A stretch of 64,000 nucleotides of DNA from Spongilla lacustris (GCA_949361645.1 OX442436.1:4356087-4420086), one strand, 5' to 3'. Counted from the first letter of the stretch, positions 19,029 to 32,063 are shown. Notes: generated by a model not told the origin, from the letters alone. Numbers and translations are program-made.

Positions 19029-20723
19029 TTTGAAGAAAACAAACCAGATACGTCAAGCTTTTGGGAGAAACTGATAACTAGAGCACTATATGAAATATAG
19101 AAGAACGTGTTCAACCACAAGCAAGGGTTAACTTTACTATATATCTTAACTTTTATGTCTTCCACGGGCCGATAAAATCTGTTGTGGGCTATTGCTAACA
19201 TAATTAAGTAGCTAAAGATCGAAATTGTGTCAAGCATCACTCCTCTTACGAAAATAATAAAACAAATCCAACTCGGCAGTAAGTTTCTAACTTATTGGTT
19301 CTAGTGCTTCCGCATAACGGCTAACATTACGCTTCAATCGTGACAAAGATACAGCGCAATAAACCTCTTATCCGAGTGAATCTTATCTTATCAGATCCGG
19401 AAGAAGAAGAAGAATTAGGAGAAACTTTTTTTAAGGTTCGAGGGTGGGAACGAGTGAGCGTTATCTCTGTTGTCCGAGCTTTCTAAACGTCGGCAGTTAT
19501 ACGACACTGTAGATATTCGACGGCTGTATCCAAATACGCTCACTAAATTCCAACTGATTCTACAGCGCATCGGCAATAATGGAATCTGGTGTTTTGCTAA
19601 TCGTATTCATGACACTTCAAATCCTACATAGGACCTACTAACGTAGGTCCCGATAGTATTTTGCTAATAGTATTCATGACACTTCTCACTATTACATGTA
19701 CCTTTCGGGCCCGATATGAAAAGGAATGGGGAGTACTGTATGTTTCGGGCCGATGCAAACAGCGGGCGGGACTGTTAGCTTATAGGACCTGATACGTATA
19801 CCAAGGATTGGGGGGGGGGGGGGGGGGGGTCCTTCCGATATCTCACTCCCTGGCAGCCCTGGTTAAACATATTAGGAAAGGCGGAGTATCGATCACCTAC
19901 TGTTGACACCTACAGTGTACAGGAAAGGCTATACGTATTGGAGTATCGATCAACGGGAAAAGGGAGGATGGGGGGGGGGGGGGGGGGGGGGGGGGGGACA
20001 ATTTCTGCGGAAGGGGGACAATATCTGCTAGCGGATTACGTCCGTGGGGGACAATTTCCGCTAGCAGGTTATGTCCGGGGGGACAAAATCTGCGGGGGGA
20101 CAGAATCTGCTCCGACACCGGTCAAATGCCATTGGTCATTTGTGTGGGAGTGGTCGTTTCTATTGGTTGCTAGGTACGCGTTGCTAGTTGTGTTCAAACC
20201 CACAATTGTAGACGCTAGGCGGAGTTTATAAATAGGTGGTTACGGACGTACGGACGTACGGGACGTACGGACGTTGGAAATAATAGTATTAGATTCAGTG
20301 TCGTTACAAAAAGCGCAGGCTCGTGCATATATAAACCAAAATGGCACTTATTCGTTGCAGTGGTGCATGTAGGCAGTTAGAGAAAATCGAGAGTTACGGT
20401 GTCATAGGGTATACGGTCCGACCCAATTTTCGGTCCGGCGGACCGTATTCCCTTAGGGAATACGGTCCCCCCCGGACCCAACTCCCTAGGGAATACGGTC
20501 CGTGTAAAATATTGTACATCCAGGGAATACAGTCCGGGGAAGGAGGCGGACTCAATTCCCTGACAGAAAGGAGATTTGATTTTGACAGCCACTGGTAATC
20601 ATATATACAGCGTGTATAACTAAAAAGAGATTGAAGTCGATCCTCACCGAAATCGCAACCGTTAGCGTTTAAACAACCACTGGTAATCATAATTAAGAAG
20701 CGAAAACGATTCTCACCGAAATT

Positions 20724-20981
20724 GCAGCCGTTAAGGCAGACAAATTTATAATGAAAACAATTTTAGCCGCCACAGAACAGAAGTTCTAATTGATAATTTG
20801 GAAGTTATATAATAAAAGCAATTTAAAACCAAGACAGAAGTTCTTTCACGGCGCAGCCGTTAAGGCAGACAAATTTATAATGAAAACAATTTTAGCCGCC
20901 ACAGAACAGAAGTTCTAATTGATAATTTGGAAGTTATATAATGAAAGCAATTTAAAACCAAGACAGAAGTTCTTTCACGGC
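20724..20981. repeat. Tandem duplication, 2 x 129 bp
   Basis: The second copy starts at 20853 and is almost identical, with one clear a/g change. Shorter related pieces (aatgaaagcaatttaaacac) continue to about 21160. Confidence 0.9.
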
Positions 20982-23900
20982 ATCAGATGTTTAATGTATA
21001 TATTATAATGAATAGCTAATTTATAATTTAAACACAAGACAGAATTTATATAATGAAAGCAATTTAAACACAAGACAGAATTTATATAATGAAAGCAATT
21101 TAAACACAAGAAGACAGAAGTTATATAATGAAAACAATTTAAAAACAAGACAGAAGTACTTTCATGACAACAGATGTTTAATTGTAGGCGACTGTGCTCC
21201 TTTCTTCTGTTCTCGGCATGAAGAGTGTTCTAAAGAATGATTTTTGACCCATTGTCTACTGACAGATTGTTCTTAAAAATTCCTTCAGGATAATAAAAAG
21301 TTTATATGGAATCAATTGTTGTATGCATTCTTTGTAGGAAAAAAAACCTCTTTTTCAGAGCATATTTGAACAATATACTTCAATGTAATTTTCATGTCAC
21401 TAAATCAAAATTGACAAAAATGTTAGTATCCACACAATATTGGCTTACTTGTTAATATACATGTAGGGTGGAATTTTCCCTGCTGTCCACTTTTTTGGTA
21501 TGATTTTCATAGAAGCACCTCTCTGGCAGGGGTTCCACTGGCTTCACTTCTGGAATTGATTGTCTAAAACTGGGTACTAAATCTTTATATGTATACAGCT
21601 TTGGAGAACCCAAAAACAATTATATAAAAGTAATAAGAAATGAAAAGTGGTAATAACTACTGGCATGTTTTATACATTGTTTTGCTTACTGTGTACTACT
21701 TCCTCACACTTTGTAGGATAAGGCATGCAAGTCACTTTGCACTCCTTCACACATGGAGACAAGTTGCTGATTCAAAACCTGCATGTACGTCAATGTTTCA
21801 AAACCAACAGTTGTATTTTAATCATTTGTGTGCTATATATTTACCTTCTGAAGAGCTGTAGTGAAATCTGAAGTTGCAAGCATGCATGGCTAGGCATCAT
21901 ATCATGAACAGCCTTATATGTGACATGTGGGCTGTTGGGGTTGAAATGTGCGTTAGCACTTGTGTGCTTTATAGCTTACCTTTGAAGAAGCCATTTTGCT
22001 AGCCAGGACCAAAGCTCAGAACTGTCTGCCTGTAAAATTAAATATATTGTGAGTTTAACATTAAGCTGGTGAAGTAACACACACAGTAAATCTCAAAGGC
22101 AAATTCTCTGCTACACACTCACCAATCATGTAAGAAAATTTCAACATGACATTCTTGGACATTATGTGGTACAATACAGCCTTGCAAACAAAGATGCCGC
22201 AGTCTGAATGGTTCTTTTGCTTTAGTTCTGGTGCTTACATGTATAATATGGCAGTAACGTGATACAGCATTCACCCCGTGCACTCTGACATACATTATAA
22301 AGTGAAATGGTCCACAAAATTCCATTTCCCAGTCCTCGCATAGTACACATTGCAAAAAGTATATTTGTAATGTTTTGCCTTGAATTGATTCAAAATATAA
22401 ATCATATATCAGCCCACATTTTGAAGAGACACCAACAACTTAAATGGAAGCCATATACAGTATATCAGCCACATACATGAACGAATGGAAGTGGATCAAG
22501 AAACCAGTGGCTTGGAATGTTACACGGCAGAAGAACGTAATCATATTCGCGAATACCTCTTTCCTAAATGAAATAATTATATTATTGGAACAGTTTCCAT
22601 TCAGTGTGCTTCATATATTATTAAAAAAGAGCAATTTTCACTGTCCAATTATGATTTGAATATTATATGTGTATATGAGGTACCTTTTTTCATTCTTCCA
22701 TACGATTGGCTGACGTCATTTGATAATCGATTTCTAGCATAGGCAGTCAACAACCTGCATGGAAAGTTCATACACTTGAAACGCAAATACATCTTTCTGC
22801 AGCTTTGTGGAATGAGATCCATGCAGGGTGTGTCATTCATAAAACATGAATTGAAGTGCTTAGAAATGTACATCAATATAAGGATGGCATGGTGTGGGAA
22901 CTTGGGGGTGTATATGAAGGTGCAGCTGGATCTCAGGTGAGTGAGATCTGTGGAATGAATCTTCAGCTGTGTGCAACTGTGGGTACATATAACCTTGGCG
23001 AAATTGCGTTAATTAAATGTTACCTCGCTGATAAACTCACTGCCCTGATAAGTGATTATGTCTGATGCTACATAAAGTGCGCTGCAATGATGTGTGTGTG
23101 AGTATTGATGGTATATGTATGCATGCCCTTACCAACGACGTACGTCCAGATGCATGTGTGACCAGTATATTTTGGACGCGTGATACGTACTAAAACGCCT
23201 TTGTTCTATCTTCTGTTAAAAGCACCGCAGCAGCTATTGCATCTTCGTTCTTCTCTCCCACATACAGCATGCAGAACATCGTCATGGCTTAGCGAGAAGT
23301 CTGTCGAACGCTTTCGTATCAGCCACTTCTCTGACTCTGTGTAGCGGCGCATAATGCATGCAGGGTACGTCCTGTCCTTTCGATACGACTCTATACCCAC
23401 TTCAGCGTTCCTTCTCTATTCCTGCAATGGAGTACAATGTAATTTCTTACTATATTGACACATGCACTGGAAAAGAAAACAACAGTGCATGCTACATTTT
23501 AAGTAGAACAATGAGTGCTCAGTCTCAGACGTTCATAACATAACCTACCATTCCACGGCCTTCTTGTTCTCAGTATTACGTGACGCGCATGCACGTGATT
23601 TTAAATTGGTGATGTAGGCAATTTAGTAAATAAGGGATTGCAAATATTATATACAGACCTACATTTAGCAAGTTAAATATATAATACATGTAATATTTGA
23701 CAAATGCTATGCTTAACCATCTTGTGTCTCTCATCTTTTATGCAGTTTGTCTATGAGCGCAACATTTTTTTATATGTGTATCAGTACAATCCATTAGTGC
23801 AAGCCAGCAATTACGATGGTTCATGTCGCAAACTTTCATAGCACATATTCATGTGTGTACATCGTTGGCATAAGTGGGAATCTGTGGGATTTCATTCTTC

Positions 23901-24729
23901 ATTTTGTAGCCGTATAGTACACTAGATTAGCCAACATCGCTTGCACGTCCTACTACCAATTCAGCTACTCTCCTCTATCACTAGCTGTAGTGTCTGCTAG
24001 TATCTGTCAGGTAGGATATTGATGCAACTGAACTGACAGTCATACTGTTGGAGTGGATCACTGAACTCCAATCTTTCCTTCTACTGTCCCCTGTATAGGC
24101 CTATTATATTCCTGAATCATGGGCGGGATGAACTGTGTTGGTGCAAGGTGTTAATTAAGGCTTGTTACGTGTACTTTATACTATAAGTGGTATAGCAGCC
24201 TTACTATGGTATGGGCATAAAAGTTATTGAGCAATTCTATACATAGTGTTTACACCCTCTGGAGCATGGAAAGAGAAGCGAGAAAATTGATATTGCTATA
24301 TTGGCGCGGCGTGAGGATTGATATCGACGATTCGTAGCAGTATTATCACAGGTTTAGGTAAGAATAGATTGCTATTTGCAGTGAATTCTAGTTATTTTAA
24401 AATCGTTTCATGACCGTTACCCCGGTAGAAATCTAGTCAGTTTGGTCCATTCCTATTAACGCTCCTTCCTAACTTCACAATCAATGAACAGACTACGGTG
24501 AATACGAGTGTGTTAATCACTTAGATTTGGCGATAACTCCCCATTGCTGTGTTTTCTAGCAGTATAAGTTTCTACTGGGCTCTAATATGGGTACTAGTAA
24601 TAGGGGTAGGATGGAAAACTGTTCTTTCAGTGTGTTTCAAAGGTGAATTCTTATTGATGCACAACTCGGAGGAAGACTGGTGAAAATGTTTGTATTGGAG
24701 AGAATCAGTGTGTTAATTTAAAGTCAATG

Positions 24730-25000
24730 TGTCATGTGTGTTTATACTTACTCTCAGATGATGTATATGTATTGTACTCTTATAGGGTGTAGATGTGCAC
24801 CTCTCCAAGGTCTCATAGGTAGGGATTTTTAAGGTCAGTGTGTTTGCACGTACCCTCAGATGACATACACCTGTATGTATATGCACCTCTAAGACAAGGA
24901 TTGGCGACTGTGTGTTTCCACTGGATGGTTATTTCAGGTCAGTGTGTCATGTTTGTTTGCACTTACCCTCAGATGACATATATGTAGGCACATCTTTTTA
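24730..25000. repeat. Degenerate repeat, about 104-bp period
   Basis: The phrase gtcagtgtgt...cacttaccctcagatgacat recurs near 24732, 24833 and 24937 with mismatches. I see no coding in it. Confidence 0.6.
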
Positions 25001-26761
25001 CATGCACACAAAGACAAGCCAGACAGCTTAAAGACATGTGAGGATATTACAAAGAGACGCTGTCCCTACAAGATATGTAAATTTTCGATCAAACCTACAC
25101 AAAGACATCCAGCCCATACATCACCACTAAAACAGTTAGTTATTCAGTTTTATTGTAATCCTTAAGCATGGCTTTAATCATATACAGCAACTAGTAGCTA
25201 TCTTGCTAATGCCATGTGTCGAATACACAGTGACACTCAAGATTAAAAAGACACTGGAGGCACAAGCAATATTAATTGATGCTGCCAAGCTTATATTTAT
25301 CTTTGAATTTCACTTTTTGGCTGATTTAATTAGGTACGAAATTGATTACACTCAATATCAGCATGTCTCTTGACTATTATCCCCCACTCATCCCATTTCT
25401 TTTTCTCCTGACACAGGTGTATAAAGGAAGTATGCAGTCACACTTAAAGAGTGTGTTAACCACGAATTAAGAACCAAGTTGTTGAGGGCCCATGCTATGT
25501 GTCCCTTTACCTCTTCTCACTTCTTTTCTCATCCCTTTTCTTTTTCCTACCTCCCCCTCTGCAGAAAATATCTGGGCATACGAGCAGCGTTATGTGTCTG
25601 TGAAATTCACTTTTTATCATGCACATGATTAAGAAACACTTATGCACCATTCTCTAAACAATAATGGCTGAAGTGTACTAGTTTTATTTTCTTTTTTACA
25701 GGTACGAACTGAATTGAGATTTATCCAGTACCCTCATCTCTCTTATGTTCAGTTGACTATTATATGTGTATATTTTTATTTCTTTTCATCTTTTATTAAA
25801 TTTATTCTACTTCGTCTGCACTTGGTGTTCATATGATTTGATAAAATTAAACAGTACCAAATCATAATGGGAACATATATAAATAGTAACAACTTAGAAT
25901 AAATATACATGTAAATATACATTTGTATAACAAATTCGTTTTAGAATAAGCATCCCAGACCGAAAACAGTTCGTTGTTACAGACGGAAGAAAACAGTTAA
26001 TAGCTGCTTATATTGTTGACGACCTGCGATCATTGGCTTTTGCTTTTCGAACCAAATGTGCCAGCCCTTACGTGAATGCAAGGGATGGAATATACATATT
26101 ACATGCATGTATTTAAAACCAGGGAATACGGTCCGGGGGGGGGACTCAATTCCCTAGGGAATTGAGTCCGGTTAATTGGTTTTGTACAACCAGGGAACTC
26201 GATCGGTCCGGGGGACCGTATTCCCTAGGGAGTTGGGTCCGGGGGGGACCGTGTTCCCTAAGGGAATACGGTCCGCCGGACCGAAAATTGGGCCGGACCG
26301 TATACCCTATGACAACGGCAGTAACTCTCATATAGGATTTGTGCCGTATCATGAATATGATTAAAAAACGCGATCCGCGTATAACTCACGAACCGAGAAA
26401 CGGATAGTGTAGCTGTTTATTGCTATCGAGCCACAATGGAATGACGATCATTTTCATGCTTTGTTCAAGTCGCCAGACCGTTTACTTTAAGAGAACAAAA
26501 AAGGTCGTAGTTCTCGTTCCCAGACCGTAATTTGTCCATAGTCGTCGTCGTCTTTATGGGTGAGTATAACTCGAGATAGGAAAGGTTTTAAAGAGCGCCA
26601 GTTACACCAAAAAATGTAGAAAAATCCTACCGACTACCCCTTGATGTCAGATATACATGTTTGGTATGAAGCAATAATTATGTCCGAGTACACAAGCGTT
26701 CCCATGACAATACCCATACGTATAATTAGACATTTATGGTACCATTACTGACGTTGTCAAA

Positions 26762-27140
26762 ATGCCTTCACGGGAACGAAAGAGTAGAAAAAAAAGGGAC
26801 AAGAGGAATACGTCCTAAATCAAGACTATGAGTTATAGTCCTCCCGAGTTCGGTACGATGCTGATGCTGAATAAAGGCGGGCGACTGCTCGTGAGTCGTG
26901 ACATGTACAGATCAAATCTGAGCTTATAAGAGGCGGCGCCAAATTCTGACAAGAATGAAGATTCGAGCTTTTAAGAGGCTAAAGATTCAGGCGAATCGAT
27001 AAACCAGTCGGGCTTCACAACGGAGTCAATATTGTAGAAACTCTTCTGCTGCGCGTTCAGCGAAAAGGGCGCAGCGTAAGCAAATTAAAGCGTGAGGCGG
27101 AGACAGCACGCTACAAAGGAAATACAACTACCGCCAAAAG
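26762..27140 (+). pseudogene. Broken relative of the basic transposon frame
   Basis: It opens MPSRERKSRKKRDKRNTS and then hits stops repeatedly. The start and basic character resemble the minus-strand frame at 18699-19028. No domain is recognisable further on. Confidence 0.35.
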
Positions 27141-27471
27141 GTGAGTTGTGCATAGAATATTATGGTTTGGCGTGCTTCTTTTAGTCTAGAGCAGCTGGAA
27201 AAGTGCTTTACACATTGTGTTGCTAGGTGATGACATGTACAGCTGGATTTTGTCATGCTGCATGATGGGTGTTGCTACACAGTATTCATATTATTGATAT
27301 AAGATGCATTATTTCTGTTACAGTTATGCTTGTTATGCTTTGAAATAGATGCAGTTCAAGCCACTTTTAATGTCACCCATAGTATACATAGGTCCAGTGG
27401 ACACTCAAACACGTGACCAAAATCAATGAATATTAAATTTGGTTGGCAAATTTATTATCCGTGCCTAAGAA

Positions 27472-27651
27472 ATGGTTGTTAGTTGCTGTGCGATTGGTTG
27501 TAGAAGTCGCCACGGTGAACGTTCTAGCCTTGGATTTTATCGTTTTACATCTAAGAATAATCCCTGACAACAGAAATGGATAAAAGGTAGAACTGGTTGG
27601 CCCGCCTTGCCCGTAGCAGACCGTGGCGTATGGTCGGGCTACGCCCAACTA
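27472..27651 (+). pseudogene. THAP zinc-finger start, truncated
   Basis: The frame begins MVVSCCAIGCRSRHGERSS and continues GFYRF, the opening of a THAP (C2CH) DNA-binding domain as found in P-element-like transposases and THAP proteins. A TGA at 27565-27567 interrupts it; the same frame then gives QQKWIKGRTGW, where THAP domains have their conserved tryptophan. The rest is lost at a 58-bp mini-hairpin (27594-27651). It is a domain fragment only. Confidence 0.6.
27594..27651. repeat. Mini-hairpin element
   Basis: Ends tggttggcccg and cgggctacgcccaacta pair imperfectly. It belongs to the same small family as 12131-12171, 31423-31491 and 42392-42431. Confidence 0.5.
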
Positions 27652-28582
27652 CTGGATGCCCATAGTACACTCGCGGATCTGTGGTGACAATATATTGTAT
27701 CTGGTATCTATGTGTCATTCCCATGTGGGATCGAGCGCTTCAGTTTCACTGTGTCAGTTTACGCTCAGGAAAACCTACTAGTAAACATCCGTCGGGTCCC
27801 CAGACCCAGCAATGATTTAGACTTCGCCCTGACTGTGTTCTCGTTTAGGAAGCAAGAAAGATTAAACACTTACCCAGCCATGCATGTGCAGTGACCAGAA
27901 AGAATAGAACCGTCAGGTCTGGCTTAGCTATCATCCAAGCTTCACGTCATCGTGCAACATCAGCCAGGTGAGAGCTGCTAGGGCTTTGACCCCTATACCA
28001 GTGATACCACGCAGTACGAATGCCATTACGTAGACAGAAGACTCGAAGAAATTGTAGGCTTCGAGCTGCTGGCATGAAAGCAGCTGCTCCTGGGTATACG
28101 TGCCAGTTCTTTGATGAAAAATATGCCCATACTCTTTCCTAGTTCATTTGTTTGGGTACCAGGCTAACTCTTTCCGTGGCCACAACGACATATCGCGATG
28201 GCTGTTAGATTCCAAGTATGGGACACAACTTAACTGCAGACCAACAGGTTCCAATTTCTGCTTGTACCGACTTTGGCAGCCAGATTTTAGTACGCCGTCC
28301 ATTAGCATATGTACACACTTGCCAACCAAATTAATAAAACATGAGTATCACGTGATCCGCTGGACCTATGTATAGTACACACAAATAATGCATGACATGG
28401 GGTCGACATTATTATGTGGCTTCTACATGTTTTACCAGTGTCAAAGTAAGTAAATTTCAGTATTGACTGCATGCTTCCATCTCCTTAAATCATTTTAGCT
28501 ATTCCCTGTATGAACCCAATGATAGTGTTCTAATGGAGTATAAAGGTGGCCTTGAAAAGGCTATTCTAAGCAATAGGAAGCA
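27652..28582. other. Intergenic, no gene seen
   Basis: Only short overlapping open frames are present, with no recognisable domain or splice pattern. Confidence 0.5.
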
Positions 28583-28909
28583 TTGCTAGATGAGTTAAAT
28601 GATGCCTTTTGCCAGACCCATCCATGGTTAGCACAAAAGGTTACCACTAGATCTGCACATGCTGCTGTTAGCAAAGTTAGTGCAGATGCTAATGCTAAGG
28701 CACTGAACATTCGAAGAACAAAAGCAGGGGGATTGTTAAAAGATGTTCGTGCTATTAATGCAATAAAATTATCAGAAAATGATATTTTAGCTGGGGTAAG
28801 GCATCATAGTGCTGCCTCAGAACCCTATTTCTATGATACCTCTTACAATCACACAAAACAGCATGGGCCTATACCAGTAGACCTCAATGGTAGGTGTGTT
28901 ATCAGATGA
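28583..28909 (+). CDS. Hypothetical frame, probably a partial transposon protein
   Basis: The frame is open for 108 codons without a clear ATG. It reads LLDELNDAFCQTHPWLAQKV at its start and contains RHHSAASEPYFYDTSYN and GPIPVDLNGRCVI. The composition is protein-like and the preceding 60 bases continue the sense in another frame (EYKGGLEKAI), so it looks like a broken larger gene. I do not recognise the family. Its setting among mobile elements suggests transposon origin. Confidence 0.35.
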   Translation: MLDELNDAFCQTHPWLAQKVTTRSAHAAVSKVSADANAKALNIRRTKAGGLLKDVRAINAIKLSENDILAGVRHHSAASEPYFYDTSYNHTKQHGPIPVDLNGRCVIR

Positions 28910-29299
28910 TTGTCCAAGCAGATTCACTTGCCTAAAATAGGCAACAATGAGTGAGATAGGGCCTCATGATACCCTCCACCTTGAGTGGATAATACATATA
29001 TGTCTGAGGCATATATGGGGGACCTATCCTCAATGGCAATTGAATAAAATCACAAAGAAGGTAACCTCAGGAGTTTATAAGTTTGATGTTTGCTTCCATA
29101 TAGTCAGAAACAAACCATAAAACATGATGTTGCTGGGCAGTGACATGTTCAGTGTTGCTACAGCTGGACATCAGTATGCATAGCATTTTGGTGGGTACTT
29201 CTGTACAGCCGGTATAAATGGCTGATCCTTTTCTCTCTACCACTAATGGCCCCTCACCCAAACAAGTGTCTATCACATTTCTGAGTTACATAAATGTAC

Positions 29300-29838
29300 C
29301 AGGGCCGGCGCCGCTGTACAAAAAGTGGTCCGGTTGTATTTCCTAGTAATGGTGGACGTGCAGAGGGAGCCGCCCCGGGGAGGGTGCGGGAGGGGGGCAC
29401 CCCTCCCGCCCAGCCAGGGGGCGTGGGGGAGCGCTGTAAGCTCCCCCATGGGGGGTCTGGGGCGGAGCCCCAGAAGCCAACACTTTTTGCGTTGTAAAAC
29501 CCTCCAAAACTACGCAAGAAGTGCAATAAAAATATAGTACGTATTACTATACAACTGAATTCACTTAGAAATTACGACAATAGTAGCCATTTTAATGGAA
29601 CTGTTAGTTTAGTAACTTTGTAGCTAATAACACGCTGATAGGTCCTGTAATGGATCAGACATTGGTCGCCACATGTAGTAGTAGGTGATGCATGTATATG
29701 TAGATCGATAACATGTAACGGACGTGACGTACTGCAAGAACATACAGTGATGTAATACAATGGGTCCGAGACCGAGGCAGCAGGGAGAAAAAGTGGTCCG
29801 GTTAAAACCGTGCAACCGGACCGGCGGCGCCGTCCCTG
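29300..29838. mobile_element. CAGGG-ended element with 5-bp target duplication
   Basis: The 539-bp element has ends cagggccggcgccg and the complement of cagggacggcgccg, with further inverted similarity inside (gtggtccggtt). It is flanked by tgtac (29295-29299 and 29839-29843). A G/C-rich core at 29370-29480 recurs inverted at 35465-35560. It has no coding capacity. Confidence 0.75.
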
Positions 29839-29955
29839 TGTACATACAAGTACAGGTTCTGATGAATGCACTTGCCTGTACTAGAGGGCAGGTACACAAT
29901 GTCATACTGGTACCTGGTTATATTAAGGCAACCCAATGTAAAAAAAAATGAACGG

Positions 29956-30941
29956 AACAAGATATAAAAAACATTATCTCTGAGAAAGTTGGTGGTACAT
30001 AGGATTTGAAGGCAATGGTGGTGTAAAAAGGAAGGGAACAAGCAGACTGGAGCAAGGATGATACGAATTTTTTTTTACAGTCCTATATTTAGCAACGTAA
30101 AATGTATGTACTACAAATGTGATAAATATAGGACTGTTAAAAAAAATTCGTATCATCGTTGCTCCCTTGTTCCCTTCCTTTTTACACCACCATTGCCTTC
30201 AAATCCTATACAGGGAATAATTTACTTTTTTAAAATTGCATAGCAATTTTGCTCCGCAAAATCGAAATTGATTAGTAACTTGGTTCAGTTGCATCGCAAT
30301 TTGTTCCCGCCGAGATGTGTGATCCCGCGTGCATTTGGATCGCTTTCAGGCGAACGAGTCAAACGACTACTTCCCCCCCCCTCCCCCGTCTATACAAAAC
30401 GAGGTCACCATCACATTTAAAAGTTTTAATATTTGTCCACCCGTATTGGCACTGTCGCGTAGGCGTTCTGGCATATTCATGTGCAGTACGTACATGTACC
30501 ACGTACGTTTGCGCGTAAACGTATACATTTTAATTAGCAATGATTTGGTAACTTGATAATTCTATAAATTCGACACCCCCCTTCCCGAAGCCGGCTGTGT
30601 ACGCTGCGCGCTCATGTCATTCGTACGCGTACGCAATCGTTAATCGTCACATTATAATTGTCGCGATCGCGATGTCACGTGAGTGTGGCTGATGCGACGT
30701 GGCGTCAGCTTTCTGATTGGAATTCTTTTGTACCATAAATGCACTCTCTTCGCGTAGCATTTACACTGAGCAACGTGCCTGCAAACACGAATAGATTGCA
30801 TCGCAGTTTTCTGCGACAATGTTTTGAAGTTGTTTCGCATCTAATAAAAACTGCTTCGCAAAATGCGATGCGAATCCGGTTAAATTATTCCCTGCTATAC
30901 ACCACCAACTTTCTCAGAGAGAATGTTTTTTATATCTTGTT
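29956..30941. mobile_element. Foldback MITE, ends aacaagatataaaaa, with a nested insertion
   Basis: Arms of about 140 bp pair from 29956 to 30214 and, after an insertion, from 30895 to 30941. Without the insertion and one duplication copy the hairpin is 297 bp. It shares its terminal block with the 16010-16327 hairpin. Confidence 0.8.
30211..30894. mobile_element. Second CAGGG-ended element, nested in a hairpin arm
   Basis: The 684-bp element has ends cagggaataattta and its exact complement. It is flanked by ctata (30206-30210 and 30895-30899). The left arm of the host hairpin preserves the uninterrupted sequence, which confirms the 5-bp duplication. No coding frame is recognisable. Confidence 0.85.
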
Positions 30942-31034
30942 AATATTAAAATTCCGCGAAATATAATGATGATTGCATACATGTATAAATGTCTGTTGTA
31001 CTCCTTGCAATATGCCATAAGTAGGTACTTGGCG

Positions 31035-32063
31035 TAAGTGGCGAAAAATTCTATCCGCCCGCAATATATTATCCTAGGATAAATTTTGGCAACATTCCAG
31101 ACTGCAAGAAATTATCCCACCCTGCAATTTTTTATCCCACTCCTAGAGTTGAGCCGTTTTTAGGATGGTAATCGGGGGGTAGGGGTGAAATGGGGATGGA
31201 GGGGGAGGGGGCTGGGGATGGGAGCAATACATTTAGCCAGGACCCCACGTTGAGTCGGTTCCCCCCTCCCCCCGCCAGGCATCCTGGCTACACGTACGGG
31301 CCTAAAATACGCACAAGCCGTGGCGCAAAATTTCTTTTTGATCAGCATCAGCTCTTAAAAAGTCAACACAGAGACGCTTAGTGAATGATGCGGCTGGAAG
31401 TGAAGACGATCTTGTCACTGTGTAGTTGGGCGCATATAGCCCGATCGTCCTAGCTTCACGTTTTGGCGGAAGGTCGGGCTACGCCTAACTAGATCTTGTG
31501 GACTACCAGGGTCGTAGCCTCCAGTTCGGTTCTACGGTATTAACCGGACCACTTACCCCGAAAAAAAATAATAAAAAATAAAATTAGTTCACATAGTTCA
31601 CAAATGCTAAGTTTCTTTAGATAAAACCTATCAGTCAACAGCGAATTAACATACGCTTCGTAAGATTACATACGCTTCGTAAGATTACATACGACATTCC
31701 GCCGTATGTATGTAGGGATTGATCCCACAAAAGGTACATATGTGTCTCCTGTCCATTTAAACCTTCATTCACGCCCCCCCCCCCCCCCACACACACACAC
31801 ACTAAATATAGCAACCAGACCACTTACTAGAGCCCTGATAATGTGTGTATGATGAAGGCTGAAATTCATGTTCTTGTATTCATTCAGTGACCTTTTACCA
31901 GTATATTGTATTCTTCTCAGAGTCATCTGCAGGCTCTGCATGCATGACAAGTGGTAGCTAGGTTGATATTTACATGACAAGACAAAATTCGCTAAATTCC
32001 CTAAGCCCAACGCTATTTGGCAGAGTATAAATATAAGACAAAGGTGTGTACTTCTCAAACCCT

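Larger units (their letters stand above)
15411..20117. mobile_element. Ginger1-like element A, CCGG target duplication
   Basis: The 4.7-kb element starts tgtcatagcgg and ends in the complement of tgtcggagcag. It is flanked by ccgg at 15407-15410 and 20118-20121. Inverted ends of roughly 150-200 bp are built from gctagc-centred palindromes and gtccccccggac blocks, with long C or G runs. The intact tandem unit next to it shows the empty site. Ginger1 transposons are known for 40-270 bp inverted repeats and CCGG/CCGT-specific duplications. Inside are a hairpin MITE, a hAT-like MITE, a minus-strand frame (18699-19028), a degraded echo of that frame (16405-16510) and worn repeats of about 200 bp (17575-18060). 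No integrase is visible, so this copy is non-autonomous or decayed. Confidence 0.75.
20400..26314. mobile_element. Ginger1-like element B, ACGG/CCGT target duplication
   Basis: The 5.9-kb element starts tgtcatagggtatacggtcc and ends in its complement. It is flanked by acgg (20396-20399 and 26315-26318), which is CCGT on the other strand. Inverted ends of about 190 bp are close copies built from ttcccttagggaa and ccctaggg palindromes and ggtccccccggacc blocks. The interior is mostly non-coding: a 129-bp tandem duplication, AT-rich repeats to 21160 and a degenerate 104-bp-period repeat. Small minus-strand coding-like pieces lie at 21490-22003, for example a short ATG exon followed by GTAAGC at 21989-22003. 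I see no integrase, OTU or Ulp1 domain. The inverted similarity gagagttac just outside both ends makes the exact border slightly uncertain. Confidence 0.7.
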
